8,921 bases of DNA from Anaerolineae bacterium (GTDB lineage Bacteria; Chloroflexota; Anaerolineae; Aggregatilineales; Phototrophicaceae). The DNA lies in contig WGEI01000290.1 in the NCBI GenBank assembly GCA_015492875.1, forward strand, positions 1 to 8,921, given 5' to 3'. Every line of letters starts with the position of its first letter. Position 1 is the stretch's first letter. The notes beneath the pieces are model-generated. The model made no database searches, had not been told where the DNA came from, and was given only the letters and a program-made list of their open reading frames with translations. The position numbers and the translations under genes are program-made. Shown here piece by piece: positions 1 through 5,089 of the stretch.

Positions 1-113
1 ATCAAGTGGCGCCAGTGATTGTGCCCAACATCGGGCATGATGTCATGTTGGAGTTGAACTGGGAAGCCGCTGCCGAACTGATTGACCAATGGCTGGGCGA
101 ACAGGGCTTTTAG
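1..113 (+). CDS. C-terminal end of an alpha/beta-fold hydrolase (partial)
   Basis: The reading frame is open from the left edge (full codons from base 3) to a TAG at 111-113 and gives the last 36 residues of a protein that starts outside the window. The tail contains V-P-N-I-G-H-D-V-M-L-E, followed by an amphipathic helix rich in Trp, Ala, Glu and Leu (W-E-A-A-A-E-L-I-D-Q-W-L). In alpha/beta hydrolases a G-H-D/x-hydrophobic motif carries the catalytic His and is followed by just such a last helix (xxxIxxWL). I infer a soluble hydrolase of unknown substrate. The nucleophile and acid residues cannot be checked here. The stop codon overlaps the stop of the convergent gene on the other strand. 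Confidence 0.6.
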   Translation, partial: QVAPVIVPNIGHDVMLELNWEAAAELIDQWLGEQGF

Positions 114-811
114 AACAATAGCTTAACCCCCATCAGCAGAAGTGCGATGAGCACCAGTTGGCGGAAACGCTTCGGCTTAATATAGCGCTCTATCGTTGTG
201 CCGAATAAAAATGCCACAATCACCAGCGGGAAGGCGAAGACAAAAATGGTCAAAATGTCCTCTGTATAGTTGCCGCTTGCCCAGTGGGTGAGCACAACCA
301 TAATCGCCGTGAACATGGTGAAGGCTTGAAAATTGCTTTTGAACTTAGCCACGTCCCAGCCCCGCCCATAGGCATACATAATGAAGGGCGGCGCGGCAAT
401 GTTGTATGCGCCTGTCAAAATGCCAGAGGCGAAGCCCGCGCCATACGCCCATAGCGGATGCTTAAAGGCTGGCATATTGAAATGGCTCAGATTGAGCAAA
501 ACATAGCCAATGACAACTAAGCCCAACATCAACCGTACTAAATGCTCATCCACTGCATTCAGCAATAACACGCCTAGCGGAATACCCACCGCCGCCGCCG
601 CGACCAGTGGCCATATGTCCCGCAGTGTCAACGCCCGTCGATAGCGTATCAGCAATAATAGCCGCAAGCTGATGCCAACTAAAGCAACCAGCGCCGCCGA
701 TTTATCAACCGGCAAAATGCTTACCAGCAGCGGCATGGAAAATAGCGCGAAGCCAAAACCAACTAAACTGTGCATAAAGGCGGCAGTGATAATGATGAGT
801 AAGGCGGGCAT
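110..811 (-). CDS. TauE/SafE-family membrane exporter (sulfite/anion permease)
   Basis: This 233-residue protein is almost wholly hydrophobic, with about seven or eight predicted membrane helices. Members of the TauE/SafE family are thought to export sulfite, sulfoacetate or other organic anions across the cytoplasmic membrane; the substrate here cannot be deduced. The family's two related halves show as a Gly-rich first segment (G-F-G-F-A-L-F-S-M-P-L-L, residues 18-29) and a second (G-F-A-S-G-I-L-T-G-A-Y-N and then A-P-P-F, residues 126-143). Length is slightly below the usual 240-260. The ATG at 811 is preceded by GAGG (820-823) with an 8-nt spacer, which supports this start. The TAA stop (110-112) overlaps the TAG of the convergent hydrolase gene. 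The nearest upstream minus-strand gene ends 146 bp away, with a hairpin between them, so separate transcription is likely but unproven. Confidence 0.85.
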   Translation of the reverse strand: MPALLIIITAAFMHSLVGFGFALFSMPLLVSILPVDKSAALVALVGISLRLLLLIRYRRALTLRDIWPLVAAAAVGIPLGVLLLNAVDEHLVRLMLGLVVIGYVLLNLSHFNMPAFKHPLWAYGAGFASGILTGAYNIAAPPFIMYAYGRGWDVAKFKSNFQAFTMFTAIMVVLTHWASGNYTEDILTIFVFAFPLVIVAFLFGTTIERYIKPKRFRQLVLIALLLMGVKLLF

Positions 812-842
812 AGGATTTTCCTCATATATATGTACATGACAA

Positions 843-875
843 ACCCACGCCTGCGGGTATTGGGCAGGCGTGAGT
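843..875 (-). terminator. Hairpin after the CPBP protease gene (terminator or leader)
   Basis: A perfect 9-bp inverted repeat (846-854 CACGCCTGC with 864-872) has a 9-nt loop. Read on the minus strand the stem extends to about 12 bp (843-854 with 864-875) using one G-U pair, whereas on the plus strand that pair would be an A-C mismatch. This favours a function in minus-strand RNA. It is followed on the minus strand only by a short T run (GGTTTGTC), so termination is plausible but not classic. It lies 83 bp beyond the stop of the 958-1734 gene and 31 bp before the start of the exporter gene. Confidence 0.5.
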
Positions 876-957
876 GTAGGGAATAAAGATGGTGTTTGTT
901 ACACACAAGGCGTGTTCTGCTCTTTGGATGCGCAGATGCCCCATTTGTTACATTTCC

Positions 958-1734
958 CTAGTTGTTTAATAAAACCAGCGCTCCCATAATAGCAAACGCG
1001 CCCATCCCCGCATGTACCAACATGGCCGCCCGCGTCGAGCCGCTAATCGCACGGACGCCGCCGAGCAATAGCCCACCAGCAAACGGGGCGATGAGTTCAC
1101 GCCATGCGCTAGTTTGGTCAAGCGCGGTTGGGTTGCCATAAATCAACAAATGGAATACCCCATACAAGATAGCTGTTAGCACCAAGCCCGGCCAGCCGCC
1201 AATCAACGCCCGAAAGTAGGGGTGTAACATGCCACGAAATAGGAGTTCCTCTGCCACTGGTTGGATAATCACCAGAAATAAAACGGCCAGCACCCAGCCC
1301 GCGAGGCCGTATTGGCGGGCATAGCTGAGTTCCGCCACGACATTCGCCCCGGCCGTGCCCGCCAAAACGATCAGGTCTACCAATATGCCGAACCCAATCC
1401 CCAACAGCACCAAAAAGATAGCTGGCTGCTTCGTCGGTATCAGGCGCAAGGCCTTTAGCTCTTTTTCATTGCGCCGCCGCAAAAAGTAAAGCAAGCCCCC
1501 GCCTATCGCCCCGCCTAATGACCAGCCCAACAGTAGCACCATGCTCGTATCTGTTAATGGGCTGACCAATGTGAAAAATATCTGCGATAGCATCGTGCCG
1601 ACGAGCACCATCGCCAAAAACAGGACAAAGAAGCTATTAAGCACGTCAAATAAGCGCCACGGTGGTGTTTCTTCGGCTTGCCCTAAGCGCGCCCGCCACC
1701 CCTGCGCCGCCGCAGTCTTCGCTTTTTTCGCCAT
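958..1734 (-). CDS. CPBP-family (CAAX/Abi) intramembrane metalloprotease
   Basis: This 258-residue protein has several membrane helices after a basic N-terminus (M-A-K-K-A-K). The Abi/CPBP signature is clear: E-E-L-L-F-R-G at residues 162-168 (EExxxR; the Glu pair is expected at the active site), then Y-G-V-F-H at 191-195 (F/Y-x3-H), then V-H-A-G-M-G at 240-245 carrying the third-motif His241. The family includes eukaryotic CAAX prenyl proteases (Rce1), bacteriocin self-immunity proteins and many bacterial members of unknown substrate. The third motif often reads H-x3-N, but here it is H-x3-G. The ATG at 1734 is preceded by GAGAGG (1739-1744) with a tight 4-nt spacer. No prenyl-protein or bacteriocin gene lies nearby, so no substrate or defence role is suggested. 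A TACAAT hexamer at 1775-1780 may be its -10. Confidence 0.85.
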   Translation of the reverse strand: MAKKAKTAAAQGWRARLGQAEETPPWRLFDVLNSFFVLFLAMVLVGTMLSQIFFTLVSPLTDTSMVLLLGWSLGGAIGGGLLYFLRRRNEKELKALRLIPTKQPAIFLVLLGIGFGILVDLIVLAGTAGANVVAELSYARQYGLAGWVLAVLFLVIIQPVAEELLFRGMLHPYFRALIGGWPGLVLTAILYGVFHLLIYGNPTALDQTSAWRELIAPFAGGLLLGGVRAISGSTRAAMLVHAGMGAFAIMGALVLLNN

Positions 1735-1774
1735 AGTGCCTCTCTATTGATTCACTCCGTTTGGTATGCTGGCC

Positions 1775-1780
1775 ATTGTA
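1775..1780 (-). promoter_or_regulatory. Possible -10 element of the CPBP protease gene
   Basis: On the minus strand the hexamer reads TACAAT, one base from the TATAAT consensus. It would start transcription about 34 nt before the ATG at 1734. I see no good -35 at the expected distance and no TG dinucleotide in the extended position. It sits between the terminator of the upstream lipoprotein gene (1829-1849) and the start codon, which is where a promoter is needed. Confidence 0.3.
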
Positions 1781-1828
1781 TGCCAGAAACGGCGCATCGT
1801 ACAGCAGCAGGCATAGGCTATGTGTATG

Positions 1829-1849
1829 AAAAAGGGGCGCTTTTGCCCC
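1829..1849 (-). terminator. Intrinsic terminator of the minus-strand lipoprotein gene
   Basis: On the minus strand GGGGC (1849-1845) pairs with GCCCC (1838-1834) around a 6-nt AAAAGC loop and is followed directly by five T (1833-1829). This is a compact, textbook rho-independent terminator 14 bp after the TAG stop at 1864-1866. It separates the lipoprotein gene from the downstream protease gene. Confidence 0.75.
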
Positions 1850-1863
1850 CCAGTAATCTCGTG

Positions 1864-2907
1864 CTATTTAATTTTCGTCCAAGTGCCAGCGGCCTCGCCA
1901 GAGAAGCGGAAAACGCCCAGTGGCGTCTCTATGTAAAACGCGCCGCCCTCTTCAAACTGGATTTGCCGCGCGCTTTGGTCAATGTTATTGATCGCCCAAC
2001 CGATGGCGCTGTTCCATGTGCCGATGGGCGCTAACGTGTTGTTATATGCCCAGTTGAAGATGCCCTGCGGGTCTAAGAACCCTGCGGGCGCACTGCCACA
2101 AGCGCAAGGGTAGACCGTCACGCCATCCCATGTATTGGCATAGCGCATATAGCGGTTGGTGGTATTATCTGCGCCCACGACGAAGTTATGCGCCCCGCCT
2201 ATCCAAACCATGAAGCCGCGTTCGAACGGCTGGAAAGCCCCCGGCAAAATTTCCGGTGGAGCAGAGGGGCAATCGCTACCCGCTGGCGCGAACTCGTTCC
2301 CGAAGAACCACGACGCCGCGCAAGAGATAGTGATGGGGATGGAGCGCGTGGCCAATTGCCCACCGCGTTTGGCCACCAAACGGTAGATAATCTGGTCTTG
2401 GGCGCCGGCGGGAATGGCCAATACCAATTGACCGGTGGGCGTACTGGTATAAATTGCCAGCGCAACGCCCTGCGCATTCAGCTCTTGGATTTCTACCCCA
2501 TCAGAATCTGTTTCCCATGATAAAGTGATTTCATCTCCTGGCCGCGCTTGCACAATGCTACTGCTATAGCGCAAAATCGTCGGCTGTGTCGATGTCGGCG
2601 TGACGCTGGGCGTTTCGGTGAAGGTGGGCGTTGGGGTCAATGTAGGCGTGAATGTCGGCGTATGCGTTGGCGATAGCGACGGCGTGAAGGTCAGCGTAGG
2701 CGTGGCGGTGGGGGTAAATGTCGCTGTTGGCGTATTGGTTGGCGATGGCGTAACTGTTGGCGTATGGGTTGGTGAGGGCGTGTAGCTAGGGGTCGCTGTG
2801 GGCAATTGCGCCACTGTTGGCAATGGCTCTTCTGTTGGCGCGGCGTTACACGCTGCCGCCAAAAGCGTTACAATGATGAACATGAAGAAAACCAATTTCA
2901 CTCGCAT
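1864..2907 (-). CDS. Lipoprotein with Thr/Pro stalk and uncharacterised C-terminal domain
   Basis: This 347-residue protein begins with a lipoprotein signal peptide: a basic start (M-R-V-K), a hydrophobic core, then L-L-A-A-A-C with Cys20 as the probable lipid-modified residue. Residues about 30-110 are a Thr/Pro/Ser-rich stalk (repeats such as T-P-S-P-T-H-T-P-T) that would hold the rest away from the membrane. Residues about 111-195 look like a beta-sandwich (P-G-D-E-I-T-L-S-W-E resembles bacterial Ig-like folds). Residues 196-347 are rich in Trp, Gly and aromatic residues with four Cys (196, 213, 268, 270), and contain F-E-R-G-F-M-V-W-I (228-236), a motif I associate with extracellular Chloroflexota lipoproteins of unknown role. 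I recognise no catalytic motif. The ATG at 2907 follows GGAG (2915-2918) with a 7-nt spacer. A binding or structural role at the cell surface is a guess. Confidence 0.8.
   Translation of the reverse strand: MRVKLVFFMFIIVTLLAAACNAAPTEEPLPTVAQLPTATPSYTPSPTHTPTVTPSPTNTPTATFTPTATPTLTFTPSLSPTHTPTFTPTLTPTPTFTETPSVTPTSTQPTILRYSSSIVQARPGDEITLSWETDSDGVEIQELNAQGVALAIYTSTPTGQLVLAIPAGAQDQIIYRLVAKRGGQLATRSIPITISCAASWFFGNEFAPAGSDCPSAPPEILPGAFQPFERGFMVWIGGAHNFVVGADNTTNRYMRYANTWDGVTVYPCACGSAPAGFLDPQGIFNWAYNNTLAPIGTWNSAIGWAINNIDQSARQIQFEEGGAFYIETPLGVFRFSGEAAGTWTKIK
2724..2783 (-). repeat. Imperfect 30-bp tandem repeat in the lipoprotein stalk
   Basis: Bases 2724-2753 and 2754-2783 match at 25 of 30 positions and encode T-P-S-P-T-(N/H)-T-P-T on the minus strand. 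A looser third copy, encoding S-L-S-P-T-H-T-P-T, lies near 2654-2684. This is low-complexity stalk sequence that can grow or shrink by slippage, not a separate element. Confidence 0.7.
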
Positions 2908-2928
2908 AAGCCTACTCCACCAGACCAG

Positions 2929-3897
2929 ATGACAACGTTAAGATATAGCTTAATTATAACATTGATGCTCTTTTTAGCCGCTTGCACTTCTACGGAAGCC
3001 CCCGACGCTTTGCCGACGTTGGCCGTTTTGCCCAGCCCAACGCCCGTTCCTGCCTCCCCTTTGCCGCCAACCGCCACGCCCAGCACCACCCCGACAGCCA
3101 CCATCACCCTGACGCCCAGCCATACCCCGCCGCCGCGCCCGACCGCACCCGCCACACCAACGCCGCGCATCAGCTCGACGCCCTCCATCACCCCGACGCT
3201 ATTGCCCGATGTGTTCGTATTCGGCCAATCAGTGGTGGGGCGTGATTTGCTGGCCTATCGGCTAGGGCGAGGTTCAACCTTGATTTTCGTCGTTGGCGGC
3301 ATTCATACGGGTTTTGAAGCCAACACCGTTGATTTGGTGGAGGCGATGATTGACCATTACCGCCGTAACGCAGGGGAAATACAAAATGGCATCAGTTTCG
3401 TCTTCATCCCCTTGCTCAACCCCGATGGCCACACATTAGGGCGGGTAGAACGCGGGCGCTTCAACGCGCATCAAGTGGATTTGAACCGTAACTGGGGCTG
3501 CAATTGGACGGAAGAGGCTTATTGGCGTGAGGCGCGTGTCAGCGCTGGCGCTGCGCCTTTTTCTGAGCCAGAGACCGCCGCCCTCGCCGCCCTCATCAAC
3601 GACCTGCGCCCAGCGTCAGTCATTTTTTACCATGCCGCAGCCAACGGCATTTTTCATGGTGAATGTGAGGGGCAAGATGCCGACGCGGCAACTTTAGCGA
3701 TGCGTTATGGCGAAGTTTCTGGCTATCCCTATGGCCAACCTTTCGACAAATATCCCGTTACAGGCACGGCCTCAGAATGGGTGGCGAGTTTGGGCATCCC
3801 CGCGCTAGAAGTGGAACTCGCCACCGCCGACGATATTGAACTCTCGCGCAATGTGCGCGGCTTGAACGCAGTCCAACTTTGGGTGCTGGGGCGCTAG
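2929..3897 (+). CDS. M14-family zinc carboxypeptidase, stalked lipoprotein
   Basis: I choose the ATG at 2929 (322 residues) because it opens directly onto a lipoprotein signal peptide ending F-L-A-A-C with Cys19. An in-frame ATG at 2806 would add 41 residues that overlap the divergent gene and bury the signal peptide. Residues about 24-93 are a Thr/Pro/Ser stalk. The rest is an M14 metallopeptidase domain: G-G-I-H-T-G-F-E (zinc ligands His126 and Glu130), N-P-D-G (164-167), D-L-N-R-N-W (185-190, with the substrate-binding Asn/Arg), Y-H (third zinc His235) and A-L-E-V-E-L (292-297; Glu296, or less likely Glu294, catalytic). The spacing His-x3-Glu matches an M14 subgroup that has HGGYE where classic members have HxxE. 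It probably trims C-terminal residues from peptides, perhaps from peptidoglycan, outside the membrane. No clear Shine-Dalgarno precedes the ATG, which is unusual for this window. Confidence 0.8.
   Translation: MTTLRYSLIITLMLFLAACTSTEAPDALPTLAVLPSPTPVPASPLPPTATPSTTPTATITLTPSHTPPPRPTAPATPTPRISSTPSITPTLLPDVFVFGQSVVGRDLLAYRLGRGSTLIFVVGGIHTGFEANTVDLVEAMIDHYRRNAGEIQNGISFVFIPLLNPDGHTLGRVERGRFNAHQVDLNRNWGCNWTEEAYWREARVSAGAAPFSEPETAALAALINDLRPASVIFYHAAANGIFHGECEGQDADAATLAMRYGEVSGYPYGQPFDKYPVTGTASEWVASLGIPALEVELATADDIELSRNVRGLNAVQLWVLGR
2953..2961 (-). promoter_or_regulatory. Extended -10 promoter for the minus-strand lipoprotein gene
   Basis: Read on the minus strand the site is TG-T-TATAAT, an exact extended -10. 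Transcription would begin near 2946, giving a leader of about 40 nt before the ATG at 2907. No recognisable -35 lies 16-18 bp upstream, which extended -10 promoters can tolerate. The site lies inside the signal-peptide codons of the divergent carboxypeptidase gene. Confidence 0.5.
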
Positions 3898-3900
3898 ATA

Positions 3901-3909
3901 TGTTATATT
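3901..3909 (+). promoter_or_regulatory. Extended -10 promoter for the Gfo/Idh oxidoreductase gene
   Basis: The site reads TG-T-TATATT, one base from the full extended -10 consensus, and begins 4 bp after the stop codon of the carboxypeptidase gene. Transcription would start near 3916, about 31 nt before the ATG at 3947. The expected -35 region falls in the end of the upstream gene and does not resemble TTGACA. This suggests the oxidoreductase is transcribed on its own even though only 49 bp separate the two genes. Confidence 0.45.
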
Positions 3910-3946
3910 CATCCCGTCAACTGTCATCATAACGGGAGAGGCTCTC

Positions 3947-4966
3947 ATGGGAACAAAACCAATCCGTTTGGCGATTTGGGGCGCGGGTATATTCGCCCGT
4001 ACTACCCATATCCCCTCAATTTTGGCACTTGGCGAGCGCTATAAAATCGTGGCCATCTGTAGCCGTACCGCAGCATCGGCGGAGGAAGCGGCGGCAATTG
4101 TCCCCTATCAAGTAGATACGCTCACTGACCCCGATGCCATGTTGGCGCGCGAAGATATTGAAGCGGTGGATATTGTTCTCCCCATCGCTTTATTGCCCGA
4201 CGCCGTGATTAAAGCGCTAGCCGCCGGTAAACACGTCATCAGCGAGAAGCCCGTCGCGCCGACGGTTGCCGCGGGCAAAGCGCTATTGCAACGCGCCGCA
4301 GATTACCGCCAATATCACTGGATGGTGGCCGAGAATTATCGTTATGACCCCGCCACAGTCCGCGCTGCCGAGTTGGTGCAGCTAGAGAAGCAAATCGGGC
4401 GGCCTTTGGTCTGCGATTGGAGCGTGTACATTGATTTAGGCCTGCAAAACCCCTACTACCATACGTCATGGCGGCGTGATGAGAGTTTTCCCGGCGGGTT
4501 CGTGCTCGATGCTGGCGTGCACTATATCGCCACTTTGCGCTATATTCTCGGCGAGATTGACGCTGTCAGCGCCCAGAGTGCCGCCTTCCGCCCAGACCTG
4601 CCGCCTTTAGATACCCTCGCCGCTACCTTGCACTTCACGCGCGGTGTGGTTGGTTCGTTCCTCATCACCTTCTCAGCGGGGGCGTCTTGGCCTATGCCCT
4701 TACACATTGTCGGGCAGCGCGGCACAATTACCACCCAACGCAATTTACTGGAATACCAACGCCACGGCGACCAAATACACCGCCTGCCCTTAGATGAACG
4801 GCAGGGTGTAGAACTGGAGTTTGAAGCCTTTGCCGATACTTTGCGCAATGGCATTCCCCACCGCAATCCGCCCGTGCAGGCCTTGCAGGATGTAGCCGTC
4901 ATCGAGGCCATGCTCCAATCCGCCGCAATTGGCCAGCGCGTCGCTGTAGAGCGCCTCGTGCCATGA
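3947..4966 (+). CDS. Gfo/Idh/MocA-family NAD(P)-dependent oxidoreductase
   Basis: This 339-residue cytoplasmic protein has the usual family length. The N-terminal Rossmann fold shows I-R-L-A-I-W-G-A-G-I-F-A (6-17) with the dinucleotide-binding glycines, then A-I-C-S-R (36-40). The hallmark E-K-P (100-102) carries the catalytic Lys101. The C-terminal half has the family motif D-A-G-V-H-Y (188-193) with Asp188 and His192, expected to help bind and turn over a sugar, inositol or similar polyol. The exact substrate cannot be told from sequence. The ATG at 3947 follows a strong Shine-Dalgarno (GGGAGAGG, 3934-3941). No sugar transporter or sugar-metabolism gene lies next to it, so its pathway is open. 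A 7-bp stem with a T-rich tail follows the stop. Confidence 0.88.
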   Translation: MGTKPIRLAIWGAGIFARTTHIPSILALGERYKIVAICSRTAASAEEAAAIVPYQVDTLTDPDAMLAREDIEAVDIVLPIALLPDAVIKALAAGKHVISEKPVAPTVAAGKALLQRAADYRQYHWMVAENYRYDPATVRAAELVQLEKQIGRPLVCDWSVYIDLGLQNPYYHTSWRRDESFPGGFVLDAGVHYIATLRYILGEIDAVSAQSAAFRPDLPPLDTLAATLHFTRGVVGSFLITFSAGASWPMPLHIVGQRGTITTQRNLLEYQRHGDQIHRLPLDERQGVELEFEAFADTLRNGIPHRNPPVQALQDVAVIEAMLQSAAIGQRVAVERLVP

Positions 4967-4972
4967 ATTCGC

Positions 4973-5009
4973 AGGGCGTCAGCATCAGCGCGAACGCCCT
5001 ATTCTTTCC
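4973..5009 (+). terminator. Probable terminator after the oxidoreductase gene
   Basis: AGGGCGT (4973-4979) and ACGCCCT (4994-5000) form a perfect 7-bp stem around a 14-nt loop, followed by the pyrimidine-rich ATTCTTTCC. It starts 6 bp after the TGA at 4964-4966. The T run is interrupted, so efficiency is uncertain. Confidence 0.55.
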
Positions 5010-5041
5010 TCAAGTTTTCCACCGAAAAATGGCTTTATCAG

Positions 5042-5047
5042 TATAAT
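5042..5047 (+). promoter_or_regulatory. -10 element of the secreted two-module protein gene
   Basis: An exact TATAAT stands 42 bp before the ATG at 5090, giving a leader of about 36 nt. It is preceded by CAG rather than TGN, and no good -35 is seen 16-18 bp upstream. It lies downstream of the terminator hairpin of the preceding gene, as expected for an independent promoter. Confidence 0.45.
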
Positions 5048-5077
5048 AGTGACAGAACACCGTAAAGAAATTTTTAT

Positions 5078-5083
5078 GGGGGA
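5078..5083 (+). promoter_or_regulatory. Ribosome binding site that decides the 5090 start
   Basis: GGGGGA at 5078-5083 is 6 nt from the ATG at 5090 but only 3 nt from the in-frame GTG at 5087. The spacing and the codon both favour ATG at 5090. Confidence 0.6.
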
Positions 5084-5089
5084 CATGTG

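Noticed and set aside
958..1734. Phage abortive-infection or bacteriocin-immunity system around the CPBP (Abi-type) gene
   Set aside because: The gene stands alone with its own likely promoter; no toxin, bacteriocin, restriction or phage genes lie beside it.
2600..2785. Plus-strand Val/Gly-rich open frame
   Set aside because: It is the antisense reading of the Thr/Pro stalk codons; its repetitive Val-Gly content follows from the real gene on the other strand.
2590..2800. Possible CRISPR array or satellite in the repeat-rich stretch
   Set aside because: Units are imperfect, adjacent, in frame and encode a Thr/Pro stalk; there are no constant repeats with unique spacers and no cas genes.
2806..2928. 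N-terminal extension of the carboxypeptidase to an in-frame ATG at 2806
   Set aside because: It would overlap the whole start region of the divergent lipoprotein gene and place the signal peptide inside the protein; the ATG at 2929 leads directly into a lipobox signal.
5087..5089. GTG start for the secreted two-module protein
   Set aside because: It sits 3 nt from the Shine-Dalgarno, while the ATG at 5090 has better spacing and the preferred start codon.
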